A stretch of DNA of 64,000 nt from Owenia fusiformis. Its lineage: Eukaryota; Annelida; Polychaeta; Sabellida; Oweniidae. The notes under the pieces were generated by a model. That model searched no databases and was not told the origin of the DNA. It saw only the letters and a program-made list of their open reading frames with translations. Of the stretch, positions 34,113-45,690 are shown piece after piece; position 1 is the stretch's first letter; each line of letters opens with the position of its first letter. The translations under genes were made by a program, and so were the position numbers. The stretch lies in NCBI GenBank assembly GCA_903813345.2, contig CAIIXF020000003.1, forward strand, positions 8,935,912 to 8,999,911. Reading direction: 5' to 3'.

Positions 34113-37073
34113 CACTGTGGCTAGTCGATCTATGTGGATGCATTCATTTATATGCAATGTATCGTGGGTGCTCGCCTCTTTCAATGGAAGAATTTTACAC
34201 TTCTGTTTAAATAATCTATATTTACTCATCTGTGTATATCATACTTCATTGATTTACAAAACCAAAGCTACGCTATAAACACACATTCTCTGATATTTTT
34301 ACGGAGAATAGATAACTCAAACGAGTTCACTCAGCTTGTTTTATCACCTCGCTCATAGCTGTGAGAAGGTATGTATAATTTGCCATAGGTTTACCTTATA
34401 ATGGGGAATAAAAAAATTCAAGTAATATAATTATTTCACGTACACAAACATGTTTGTGTGAAGTAAAATACAAATACAATGCGTTCTACAATATTTTTGG
34501 GGTTATGGTATGAAATATCCGCTTTAAAAAAGCAATTTAATTACGATGTATCATGTGGATTAGTAGACGTTCTTAATGGATTCAATGAACAGGCTGGCTA
34601 GGTTTTAATTGAATCATTTTGAATGTGTATATTTTTAATATTTTAATCCACAAAAACAATAATGATGCTATATTGGTAATTGGAAAGATTCCACTTACCA
34701 TGATTTCAAAAAATTGGAAATATATAATATTATTCTTAGATTTGGGTCATTTGTTTCAAGGAATCTGTGGGCTCGTTCAGCTGAGCTGACAAAATCATCA
34801 AGATTTACAGATGGTCCATCTGTTGGCTGCTCATTGTCACTTTTAAGGAATGTTAATGGCTCTGAAACTTGTAGCCTTACCCAAGTCGGTATTTATTTAC
34901 TTATCTGATCTTGAATTATTACCACCTTGTACAATCCAATGCATCATCGCTGATATTATGCTAAGTTATTCAGCAGTTCCTAGATTCCCATTATACCTAC
35001 CCTACCTAAGGGTATTGCGAAATATTATTGATTGACAAGATCGCATGGACACGACGTGTGACTTCAGGCTGATTGACCAATCAAAACGTTATCTGATATG
35101 ATCGAGTGTTTCTTAAAAGTTACAATATACAATTGTTGACCTCTCAAGAGGTCAACCGGCAAAATTGTATACCGAGACTGTAAACTGAGAAACTACTGTT
35201 GACAGAGACCGAAGGTCGAGGTCAACAGTAGTTTCAAGGTTTACAGTTGAGGTATATGATTTTGACCATTGACCGAATGGAGAGGTCTACAATTGTTTTA
35301 TTAGTCAGAAGAAACTAATAATACTCATATATACGACAGTCATCGATCATGGCTTCATTTCACAATCTTTTCTCTGAACCACGCCAGCAATACTTTTTTA
35401 AGAAAATCTGAACACAGTGGAAGCTAAACTCTTAATAAGCACATAACTGCGTACTCACTAGACTAGTAAATTGATGTTAATTTTGCGTTTCTATTTGTAT
35501 TTTTTCTATACTCGTCGTGTAGAAAAGTCAAAATATCACTTTCATCAACGTTTACAAAATGTCCGTCTACCATTTTTTTCTGTAAACATTGTGACGTCAT
35601 ATTTCCCATAATTCACAAGTGTAGTAGAGTAACCTACGCAGTCAATAATATGATATCCCATGATGCACAAGTGAAGTACAGGCAAAAAATGTTGGCCGCT
35701 AATTGACTAATCAGATTTGAGTATTTACACTGAGGTACTAACAATATATTATGTTATTAAATGTACATTGGAATGTAAGCAGTCATTAATACTCATACAA
35801 ATGAAATCATGCAATTCAATGTTGATTCAAAATCAAAACTGAATTCACGATGGAAATGCACAAAGACCTTGTCCGGCGATGTAGGGCCATCGTTGATTGG
35901 TCAAATTTTATCGACAAAAACATTTGGTCGGTAAAGCACGTGGCTTTCTCTTGGGTACAAGGCAGTCATAATAGAAATCAAGATAAGTAAAAGAGACCGA
36001 CTTGGGCAAGGCTATGAAACTTGATTTGTGGGTATTCCACGCCCAGGCTCAATAAAACCGTGCAATTAGCCTTTAGAATTTGATAAAAATTAACTTCCTT
36101 CAAAGAGTTTAAGTTCCGGTTGATAATGTAACCATATGAATGTAGAATGCAATCTCAAAATTGTTTCAAGTTAATTTTAATTTAAAAAAGTTATGGTTAA
36201 TTGAATTTTCTCCTTCTTTCCCTTGTCTAATTTTTTGGTAATATTTTTGTAAAAAAGGAACACTGATGGGATATTAATTTCAGATAAGACAGTCATGTAT
36301 TGATCATTCCTAAATTGACGTGTGATGTAGGGATGTCATTTTTAATGAAAGTGGCGACAGACCTGTTACTCACTGAAAAAATTGTTTACCAATTTTTCAT
36401 GAGAAAAATTGTGCTTGAATGATTTTTTAGTAATAAATAGGATAAAACTATTTCATGCTTAGCAAAGGACTTCATGGAGAAAGATTAATAAAAAAACGTA
36501 TAAGGTCATATTGAAAAAAGCGACAGTATCGAATGTTTCAAAACACCATATTCATGCAAATTTTTTTTTAAAAAACAAAGGTAAATCCAAGCTTTTTTTA
36601 CTTTTTCTGATAGAGATTGTTCCTGCTGAATAGCAAAAACCGTTGGTATCTTTCTCACATGCTGATATAGTATTTAAATCTATGGGCAACATCAATTGCA
36701 TGGTTTTATTGAGCCTGGGGGTCCAGTGGGTTGATGGGTCTTTGGCTCTGAATTAACTTCATTGGCGTTCCTAATTTCAACATTTTCATTGTCATCGTTA
36801 CATGTTATGGACCCGTTTTTCAAATTAAGATATTAGGGATAAAACCATAGTTTTTTCATGAGTAATGGCATTTTCCAGTTGATGGGTTTATCTATAGTAT
36901 TTTCAATTCTTCACGAGGGTGTGTTATAATGGTTTTGCTAATTACTTTACTGAATGAGGAATGTTTATCTAAACAATGAATACAAAGAAAATCTGGCCAG
37001 TTGTCCATCAGTAAATAAATCATCATGATAAGAGTATAATTTATTATAGCATCCATTTGTTACCGTTCTGAAT
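34113..37073. mobile_element. Transib-type element, copy B, right end deleted
   Basis: Duplicate of 28575-31536 produced by the tandem duplication. The CACTGTG left terminus with TTATA is intact; the 423-bp deletion removed the right terminus. It contains the same nested insertions (about 35130-35740 and 36040-36721) and the same exon-like segment (34699-34861). Confidence 0.85.
34699..34861 (-). pseudogene. Exon-like segment, copy B
   Basis: Duplicate of 29161-29323; no difference from it was noticed by eye. Confidence 0.4.
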
Positions 37074-38827
37074 CAGTAACAACTCTTTATCTGTGTTGAC
37101 AAATTGAGTATACCAGGATGTCATTTTGTCATTAAATGGTGCAAACATGATAACAATACCCTTATTTTTCTATTTGTTTTTTTTAAGTATCTTTTTTTCT
37201 GGGAAATCCACCCATGGTGCCATTGAACAATGATGCATTTTTGCGATTTTAACATTGGCACTGTTGAGAATAAAGAATGTGTTTCATTGATAGATTAGAC
37301 AGGGGGGGGGGGGGGGGGATTTGACACACAGTATTATCCAAGGGGTGGGATTTTTCTGTAGTTCCCCATCCCGAGAGTAGGGATTTTGTTAATAATAGAA
37401 ATGGTCACTATTTGACCAGCTATAATTTAATCCCATGGTTGGAAAGTTGACTCACAAGGTTACTCCCAGGATTGGAATTTTACAGCCCAATTTTGTCTTT
37501 ACCCCCACCCATTCCTATATGGGGATCTCATGCAAAACTATGAATAGTACATTATGCTGAATTACTCATGTGATCTGTATCAGATGAATCTTTCCCTTTT
37601 TTCATTTTTAAGTTGTGCATTTGGAAAAAGTTAGTTGTGTCGTTTCTGCTTTGTTATTGATGAAGTGGGGGATGGGAAGGGGTGATTCAAATTGTCGTCA
37701 ACCTCATTGCTTAGGTACATGAAAGCTTTATCTATTGTAGAATCTCTTCATCTATAAAAGGAATGTTAAACAAAAATGGATTAAGTCATATTAATTAATA
37801 TTCCTTGGGGGCAATATCTGTATGCAGTTCCACACATCACCCTCAGGGATATATGTGAATCGGCTGTAGTATCCCTTTATCACCAACACATTTAGTGACA
37901 TATTATTGTTGTCTCCAACTTTTTTTGTGAACTATGTTCGGCAGTTGGCATTCGATGGTCGGTGTCTGTAATGAATGGCAGGTGTTGACTTTTTGCATGG
38001 CAATGCCTTGTTAATCGATCATGCAAAGGGTCGGGGTTAAGAAATCGTAATTTTTTTAGTAACACTTTATTTATTGTAGAATCCCTTTATGATTAAAGGG
38101 TATGTTATTGGAAATACTTTCAGAATAAGTGAATATTGTATATCCTATATAAGTGGATTAGTTGAGTTGGTTTGGGTATATTAAAATTTTTCTTTGGAGC
38201 TCAGACGGAAAACAGTTCCACACATTATAGTCCATAGAGTTACAGGTGAAATATATCAACAAGGAAAACAAATTAACCATATAATACCTTCATGAATAAA
38301 TGGTGAGTTTTAAAAATACTTAAATATGTGAGGACTAGACAAGGCAAATATAGAAAAATATAATAATAGTCTATTAATTAGACACATTCTTTATTTTTCA
38401 ACTATGCGGCTAAAAATCGTGAAAATGCATCATTTTTCAATGGCACCATGGTTAAATTTCCCAAGAATAGGCTACTAAAAATACAGGTCATCATTATCAT
38501 ATTATAACTTTTGAACGACATAATGACTTCCTCATATCCTCAATTTATCCAAGCAGAAAAAGAGCCGTTTTGTCGAAAATCAGTAAAAAATGTGGAATCT
38601 CGTCATTTTTTGGTGGCACAGTGGGTAAATTTCCCATAGGAGTTGATGGAAAATATTTCACAGGGAATGTTTTCAGGCCAAAATGAACCCAAATCCAAAT
38701 AAGCATGACCGAACTCAAAGTTCATGAAATTTTGGACCACCTTAGTGAATATAAACGTGAAAATGTAATGGCCGATCTATTTGTACAAACTCGTCTCCAA
38801 AAGGAGAAAGAGTCGAAGGCAAATATA

Positions 38828-38975
38828 CAAAGCCGGCTTTTAAAGCCGGCTTCTACAGTACATCAGAAGCCGGCTTCTGGCGTAACCAAGAAGCCGGCTT
38901 TTAAAAGCCGGCTTCGAATGACTTACAGAAGCCGGCTTCTGCAGTTACCAAGAAGCCAGTTTTAAAAGCCAGTAA
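38828..38975. repeat. GCCGGC hairpin cluster, left
   Basis: Repeated short palindromes of the type AGAAGCCGGCTTCT and TTTAAAAGCCGGCTT occur in tandem. The inverted counterpart is at 46630-46935. The peptide encoded on the plus strand (with QKPASGVTKKPAFKS) matches the minus-strand peptide of the right cluster, which reflects the inverted arrangement and not a gene. Confidence 0.85.
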
Positions 38976-39181
38976 GTAAAATTGTAACATATTGCAAGAT
39001 TTTTTGCAAAAAGTAATTTCAAACCAAAACTATGGGGGAAATTTAATTCTAAGTAAAAATATCGATGAATTAAATCATGTTCGTTAAATAAGAGTAGATT
39101 ATGCATTGCATTTCTGTTTGATAAAAACGCATCGCTCATTTTACAAAACTGAGCACAGATATCGATGAATAAGATCACATT
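38976..39181 (-). repeat. Satellite-like unit, reverse orientation, interrupted by Transib-like copy C
   Basis: Contains aatatcgatgaattaaatcatgtt and gattatgcattgcatttc-gttt-ataaaaacgcatcgctca, the reverse of the units at 45690-46600. It continues after the Transib-like insertion at 42234. Confidence 0.75.
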
Positions 39182-39785
39182 CATTACACTGTGACTAGTC
39201 GATCTATGTGGATGCAGTCAGGCACATGTAATGTTTCGTGAGTACCCGCCTCTGTACTTTTCAATGGAAGAATTTTGCACTTCTGTTTAAATAATCTATA
39301 TTTACTCATCCGTGTATATCATACTTCATTGAAATAGAAAACCAAAGCTACACTATAAACACACATTCTCTGATATTTTTACGAAGAATAGATAACTCAA
39401 ACGAGTTCACTCAACCAGTTTTATCATCTCGCTCATAGCTGTGAGAAGGTATGTATAATTTGCCATAGGTTTACCTTGTAATGGGGAATAAAAAATTCAA
39501 GTAATATAATTATTTCACAAACACAAATATGTCTGTGTGAAGTAAAATACAAATACAATGCGTCCTATAATATTTTTGGGGTTATGTTATGAAATATCCG
39601 CTTTAAAAAAGCAATTTAATTATGATGTATCATGTGGATTAGTAGACGTTCTGATTGGATTCATTGAACAGACTGGCTAGGTTTCGATTGAATCATTTTG
39701 AATGTGTGTATTTTTAATATTTTAATCCACGGTGTCCAAAAACAATAATAACGCTATATTGGTAATTGGAAATATTTCCACTTAC

Positions 39786-39939
39786 CACGATTTCAAAAAA
39801 TTGTAAATAAATAATATTATTCTTGAATTATGGTCATTTGTTTCAAGGAATCTGGAGGCTCGTTCAGCTGAGCTGACAAAATCAATGGATGGTCCAACTG
39901 TTGGCTGCTCATTGTCACTTTCAAGGAATGTTAATGGCT
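39786..39939 (-). pseudogene. Exon-like open segment, copy C
   Basis: Diverged homologue of 29161-29323 (154 versus 163 nt). The frame is open, with SEPLTFLESDNEQPTVGPSI then DFVSSAERASRFLETND; the CAG boundary and GTAAGT donor are both retained. See the finding on this segment. Confidence 0.45.
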
Positions 39940-40356
39940 CTGAAACTTGTAGCCTTGCCCAAGTCGGTATTTATTTACTCATCTGATCTTGAATTATTAC
40001 CACCTAGTACAATCCAATGCATCATCGCTGATATTATGCTAAGTTATTCAGCGGTTCCGAGATTCCCATAATACCTTATAGGCTACCTAAGGGTATCGCA
40101 AAACCATATTGATTGACAATATGGACATGGACACAACGTGTGACTTCAGGCTGATTGACCAATCAAAACGTTATCAGGTTGACCTGCATAAAAAGCAAAC
40201 TACCCGTCTAGGACTTGAAATTCAATGATTTGATCGAGTGATTCTTGAGAGTTACAATATATTATGTTATTAAATGTACATTGGAATGTAAGCAGTCATT
40301 AATACTCGTCCAAATGAAATCATGCAATTCAATGTTGAAATCAAAACTGAATTCGT

Positions 40357-40507
40357 GATGGAAATGCACGAAGACCTAGTCCGACAATGTAGGGCCGTCG
40401 TTGATTTGTCAAATTTTACCGACAAAAACATTGGGTCGGTAAAGCACGTGGCTTTCTCTTGGGTCAAGGCGGTTATAATAGAAATCAAGATAAGTAAAAG
40501 AGACTGA
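40357..40507 (+). other. Short open frame, unrecognised
   Basis: In copy C a plus-strand frame reads MEMHEDLVRQCRAVVD then FTDKNIGSVKHVAFSWV and stops at TGA (40505-40507). In copy A (~30312-30455) the same region has a 1-nt insertion that breaks the frame. I do not recognise it; it may be another relic of an element gene. Confidence 0.25.
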
Positions 40508-40676
40508 CTTGGGCAAGGCTATGAAACTTGATTTGTGGGTATTCCAGTGGGTCGATGGGTCTTTTGCTCTGAATTCACTTCATTGGCGTACCTAATTTCA
40601 ACATTTTCATTGTCATCATTACATGTTATGGACCCGTTTTTCAAATTAACAGTAATAGCGATAAAACCATGGTTTT

Positions 40677-41715
40677 TGAGCCTATGGGATCGACCAGGTG
40701 TCCGTCCATTGGTCCGTCCATCCGTTGCTCCGTCCGTCTGTCAACATTGGCTGCACAAATTAGAACTGCTATTCGGATTGAGTCATTTTCACATTCATTT
40801 TATCCATAATGAATATTTGACATATAATCGCCATTTCCCAAGTTCGGCCGGTTTCCGAGAAATTGCTGATTTTTAAATTTCTAGAAAAATCGATCTGATG
40901 ATAGCCTTATAGAAAGTCAAGAGAAGTGAAGAAAAGATTGAAAAAATACCAGTCCAGTCCATTTCCAGGTCCAAGTCCAGGTCTAGGTCAAAGTCAAGGT
41001 CCAGTTCAGGACCAAGTCAAGATCTAGGTCTAATCAGGTTTAATCTAGGTCAAAGGTCAAGAACTAGGTCAAAACCAGTATTTTGTCATTTTTTCAATTT
41101 TCTCAGTCGTCCTTTAATATTTTTGCTCCGTTTTTTTAATCATGTTCCTTTGAAAAAAGCTAATCCCTACAGGCAAGTTGTTTTTGATCACTCTTACCGT
41201 TTTTGAGATATGGCATCCGAAAAGTAGGTCACAATAAAAAAAAGTTCTTGGAATTCAATGTATGAGCTATGAAATATGTGAAGAATTGTCCAAGGAATCC
41301 GAATCTGCAAACAAGATTTTGATCCGACTTACGGTCGGAAGCTATGGCATTTTGAAATCTCAAAAATCGCTATTTTGGTATCCCATGTTAAGTCAATGGG
41401 GCTTGAGAAAATTATCAATTGTAACAACACAACACTAGATACAGCTTGGATGCAGCCAACTTAATAAGAATCTACAATAGAAGCCGTCCTCAAAATCTAC
41501 TTTCCTTCAAAATTTGGACACTAAAAGGCCTATGTCAAAATCTAGGTCAAATTCATAGTTTTTCCTTTGACTACTACAAATCATATCTGAACCAACAACA
41601 AAGGACTCATCTTTTATTGATCTCATATTTACCAATACTTTTGTTTGAAAATCAGGATATACATTCCTCTGAAGGTTCTAAACTGTGAGAGCACAGGACC
41701 GTGGGTCCTTTATTT
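40677..41715. mobile_element. Insertion specific to copy C, with CCGTCC tract and AGGTC repeats
   Basis: Absent from copy A, where the flanks join at ggataaaaccatag...catgagtaatggc. It starts with a GTCCGTCCATT/CCGTCCGTCTGTC tract resembling the dispersed family at 2690 and 51421. It contains a run of AGGTC-type repeats at 40950-41080. Boundaries are approximate and no terminal repeats are clear. Confidence 0.5.
40950..41080. repeat. AGGTC/AAGTC hexamer-type repeats
   Basis: Imperfect short repeats of (a)AGGTC(ca)AAGTC. They include AGGTCAAAGGTCA at 41047-41059, a perfect DR1 arrangement of two AGGTCA nuclear-receptor half-sites with a one-base spacer. Confidence 0.6.
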
Positions 41716-42233
41716 CATCTGTAATGGCATTTTCCAGTTGATGGGTTTATATATAGTATTTTTCATGAGTGTGTCTTTAGACTACTTGTAGTGGGGTGGC
41801 TAATTACTTTCCTGAATGAGGAATGTTTATCCAAACAATGGATACAAAGAAAATCTGGCCAGTTGTCCATCAGTAAATAAATCATCATGATAAAAGTATA
41901 ATTTATTAAAGCATCCATTTGTTACCGTTCTGAATCCAAATGATACATAGGTACATCCATTTTATACATATATGTTGACGTTTACGAAATGTTTTTCAAA
42001 TATCTTCCCTATAACAGGAATATGGTAGCTGAAACTTTCACACATTGTCATACTATGTATATTGAATATGTATGCAAGATTTCAAGTCACAATGTTAAGT
42101 AGAATCTCTGAGATCACTTACCTTGATTTGCTGTCATATTTTTGCAATGATCCCATTCCCTATAATGTACGCGAGTACCCACGAAACATTACATATAAAT
42201 GACTGCATCCACATAGATCGACTAGCCACAGTG

Positions 42234-42645
42234 CATTAAATCAGAATAGATTATGCATTGCATTTCCGTTTAATAAAAACGCATCGCTCACTTTTCAAAA
42301 CTGGCTCCAACTTGGAGCCAGTTTGCAAATCAGCTCGCCCCATATGACAAATGCTATGTAGTTACAATCTGGTAACTGGGGATCACGAAATCCTATCTCA
42401 CGATTATTTTTATGTGCATTATGCATGTTTTTCTCGTATAATTTGCATGAAAATGAGAAAAAACTGAAAAATACATAAAATTGTAATATATTTAAAGATT
42501 TTTTTGCAAAAAGTCATTTCATGCCAAAACTATGAGAGAAAAATCAATTCTAAGTAAAAATATCGATGAATTAGATCATGTTCACCAAATCAGAACAGAT
42601 TATGCATTGCATTTCCGTTTAATAAAAACGCACCGCTCATTTTAC
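42234..42645 (-). repeat. Satellite-like units, reverse orientation
   Basis: Continues the unit interrupted by Transib-like copy C. It includes the palindrome AACTGGCTCCAACTTGGAGC at ~42300 and the tctaagtaaaaatatcgatgaatt and gattatgcattgcatttccg landmarks of the 350-bp family. Confidence 0.75.
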
Positions 42646-42880
42646 AGTTTAGTTTAGTTTAAAATAGTTTATTTTTGTGTCACTGATATTACAATATACA
42701 TATAAAATACATAATAAAAACAACATTTTGTAATATCACCAGCCGGTGCCGACTTATGAGACACAGTATACAATATACCCGAGTGTCACCCATTACTACC
42801 CCCAATGGGCAGCTTGGGTCAACATTCATAAAGACAGAGACAAAAAATGTCTTTGGTAAAAATGTATACATGAATAACCA
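42646..42880 (-). mobile_element. LINE/SINE 3' tail fragment (copy 1)
   Basis: The minus strand contains gtctttatgaatgttgacccaagctgcccattgggggtagtaatgggtgacac and finishes with aataaactattttaaactaaactaaactg, a short (TAAAC)-type tail. The reverse-oriented copy at 49422-49632 aligns over the same 200 bp. This looks like the 3' end of a retroposon; no RT is attached. Confidence 0.6.
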
Positions 42881-42944
42881 ATGATCTAAAGTCAGTCTGA
42901 TAAATCAGTTTGGCATAAATAAGCAGTTCATGGAATGATATTGT

Positions 42945-43306
42945 CAATCATTATATTAAATACATATATTGCACCTAATGTGAGATGCATATTGCATAAT
43001 AAATACATACATTGCACTAAATGAGAGTAGCATGTTGCATATGGTCAAAAATTACAATAAATACAAATATCGCACTAAATGTAAATTGTATCATGCATAT
43101 GGTCGAAGACTGATATTACAATAAATTCATATATTGCACTTAATGTAAGTAGCATGTTGCACTAAGGTCAAATATTACAATAAATATGAATATTGCACTA
43201 AATGTGAAATACACAATGCATCGGTTGAAGACAAATATTACAATAAATTGCACTAAATATGAGATGCATATTGCATGATAAATACATATATTGCACTAAA
43301 TGTAAG
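42945..43306. repeat. Minisatellite with TATTGCACTAAATGT units
   Basis: Units of roughly 55-65 bp contain attacaataaatacatatattgcactaaatgtgagatgcatattgcat. The array continues at 44573-44800 on the far side of the pogo/Tigger insertion, which therefore entered an existing array. Confidence 0.8.
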
Positions 43307-43308
43307 TA

Positions 43309-44570
43309 CAGTAAAACCTGTCTAATCCGAACACCCATGGGACCAGCCAAAAGCGTTCAAATTGGCAGGTGTTCAAATTTTGAGGATATTGTTGATCGGC
43401 GGGGGGGGGGGGATTTTCATTGTTCAGTCCACTATATTGAACACTTAATACTAAGTCAGAAAACAATACATGTTGTTGATGAGTTTATTCTACAATAGGC
43501 CTGTAGCCTATATGCTATTTTTATTTACATTTTGAACAATTTCATTATTTAGTAAAAATAACTTATATTTTGGTAAAAACTTTGTAATACACTGACAGTA
43601 TAAGTATATGATAGTCTCGTACAAAATCTTAAGCTTCTCAAATGACTTATCCCATATTATGGTTATATAGCACTGCTTTACTTTTGCTTGAAAAAGTCCT
43701 TCATTGTTGTTTGTTTTTTGGCACTTTTAGCATTAGCAATATTTGAGTAGACATCCTCTTCAAGTAAAAAGATTTTTTTATGAGTGTTCATTCGAGATGA
43801 TGTATAAACCTCCCTTTTTAAGAGGCATTTTAGTGATAGGTTATTACGAAGTTGAATTTTTCTCTTTCTCGTGAAATCTTGTCTGCAATTGTGTCTGTGT
43901 TGTCTTTGTGATTATAAAACATTTACTGATTGAATCTTAGCTATCATAACAAACCCATGGGATATAAAACATCTAAGACCTGTTCATAATCCAAATCAAA
44001 AACATCCAGTTAATTTACAATAAGGATAAACCAATTATCTCCCAGATTCTCACCTTTCTCTTAATCCAAATCAAAAACATCCAGGTAGTTTTCAATAATG
44101 ATAAATCAATTATCTTCTTGATTCACACCTTTCTCTTAATCCAAACATAAAACATTCAGTTCTTTTCTAATAGGATAAACCAATTAACTCCTGTATTCAC
44201 ACCTTTTCAAATCATCCTGTTGTTTTCCACAAATAAGGGATGTCACTGAGACTAAATAAGTTAATTAGGACAGTATTAGTTCTTTGATTACATTGTACCA
44301 TGTATATGTAAAGATAAATAACAACTATAACATTGACTCAATATGTGGGTATTATTGAAATGTCCAGACATTTGATTTCTGATAAAAATGTTCAGATTAG
44401 ACAGGTCACTTTTTCATATCTGGTTGTTCACTGTTCAGATTAGGAGGTGTTCAGATTTCTAGGTTTATTTAACATGGGAGTCAATGGGAGGAAAAAATGG
44501 GACCGGAAAAAAGTGTTCAAATTGGAAGGTGTTCGGATAAGCCAGGTGTTCAGATATACAGGTTTTACTG
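43309..44570. mobile_element. pogo/Tigger-type DNA transposon, non-autonomous (1262 bp)
   Basis: Terminal inverted repeats CAGTAAAACCTGTCTAATCC...ACACC and their inverse (...gttcagatatacaggttttactg) are flanked by TA (43307-43308 and 44571-44572). Internal sequences near the ends repeat the CC-AA-GTGTTC theme. These termini are typical of Tigger/pogo elements (family knowledge). Only short frames are present; the transposase is lost. Confidence 0.8.
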
Positions 44571-44572
44571 TA

Positions 44573-44800
44573 GTATGTTGCATATAGTCAAATATTACAA
44601 TTAATATGAATATTGCACTAAATGTGAAATACATAATGCATATGGTTGAAAACAAGTATTACAATAAATACATATATTGTACTAAATGTGAGATGTATAT
44701 TGAATAATAAATACATATATTGCACTAAATGGAAGTTGCAAGTTGTCAAATATTGCAATAAATACATACTGTATATTGCACTAAATGTGATTTGCTTGAG
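44573..44800. repeat. Minisatellite, continuation
   Basis: Same units as at 42945-43306, resuming with gtatgttgcatatagtcaaatattacaat after the pogo/Tigger element. Confidence 0.75.
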
Positions 44801-44879
44801 TGAATGAATAAAAACAAGAACCCCATAGATAATATACACCTCTGCAGTAGTGAATTGAGACCATCTTCCCCAAGGTCGA

Positions 44880-45190
44880 TAGCTCCAACTTGGAGCCAGT
44901 TTACAAATCAGCTCGCTCCATCTTACACAAGCTATGTAGGGACAATCTAGCAACTGGGAATCACGGGATACTGTCTTACGATCATTTCTATGTGCATTAT
45001 GCATCTTATTCTCGTGTAATTTGCATGAAAATGAGAAAAAACTGAAAAATACGTAAAATTGAAATGACTTTTTGCAAAAAATCTTGAAATAAGTTACAAT
45101 TTTACGTATTTTCAGTTTTTTCTCATTTTCATGCAAATTATACGAGAATAAGATGCATAATGCACATAGAAATGATCGTGAGACAGTGGA
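44880..45190. repeat. Head-to-head satellite-like palindrome
   Basis: The reverse-oriented unit ending in ctgaaaaatacgtaaaattg is followed after ~35 bp by its inverse caattttacgtattttcag; the arms pair for ~100 bp (44955-45060 with 45095-45190). This is the turning point between reverse units (left) and forward units (right) of the 350-bp family. Confidence 0.8.
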
Positions 45191-45690
45191 GAGGTTAAAC
45201 TAACGATGTTTTTCACAACGTTACCGTGAACGCAAAGTACAAAAATTAACAAAGGAATGTATCGAGCGCTCATGGTTTTATGCGCGCTTAGTCTACTTCA
45301 GATACTCTTTCAGCTTCAGAGTTTCGGGTTTAGAACGGGAGATTTGAAATTTGACGTTGGGTCAACGGGAACCATTTTACTCGTGTCTATTGAACACTAT
45401 GCTGTGAATTGTGATTTCGATGCACAGTTGAATTCTTGCTGAACACGATGATGTATGTCATGCATGATTTAGCGCCAAAAATCTTACGAAACGAGCTCGT
45501 TTAAAATATGTATTAGAAAACCAGCTATAAAACCGCATCAATGACATACTATAGAATCATTACACGCTATGGTGTAGTCTAAACAAACACTGGATTTGAA
45601 CGGCTATTTATATGAGAAGGCTACATGAATTTGTATATGGTCGAGTGATACGTACAGGTTCAGTTTCGATTATATATGCAAAGCTTAACA
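45191..45690. other. Single-copy-looking spacer; weak small ORF
   Basis: The plus-strand frame 45257-45442 encodes 61 residues beginning MYRALMVLCALSLLQILFQL, which resembles a signal peptide, and ending in a short Cys-containing tail. There is no homology I recognise, and the location between satellite-like units makes a real gene doubtful. Confidence 0.25.

Larger units (their letters stand above)
33712..38828. repeat. Tandem duplication, copy B with 423-bp deletion
   Basis: Direct repeat of copy A. Sequence equivalent to 31537-31958 is absent at ~37073/37074, which removes the right terminus of the internal Transib-like element. Copy A ends at aaatataca followed by the start of B; copy B ends at the same point and continues into the GCCGGC hairpin cluster, so B preserves the original right junction. 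Confidence 0.95.
39187..42233. mobile_element. Transib/RAG-type non-autonomous transposon, copy C (3047 bp)
   Basis: It begins CACTGTGACTAGTCGATC and ends with the inverse of CACTGTGGCTAGTCGATC, flanked by CATTA at 39182-39186 and 42234-42238. The insertion interrupts a satellite-like unit; the paralogous empty site is visible at ~42575-42600 (gatcatgttcaccaaatcag). It differs from copy A by many substitutions, lacks both nested insertions of copy A, and carries its own ~1-kb insertion (~40677-41715). It has the conserved exon-like segment at 39786-39939. Confidence 0.85.

Noticed and set aside
38705-38965. Plus-strand frame over the GCCGGC cluster (and its minus-strand counterpart at 46735-46998)
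   Set aside because: The similar peptides arise because the two hairpin clusters are inverted repeats; amino-acid composition follows the palindrome. Not a gene family.
45257-45442. Possible small secreted protein with signal peptide
   Set aside because: A single short frame between satellite-like units, with no homologue recognised and no transcript signals; insufficient evidence.
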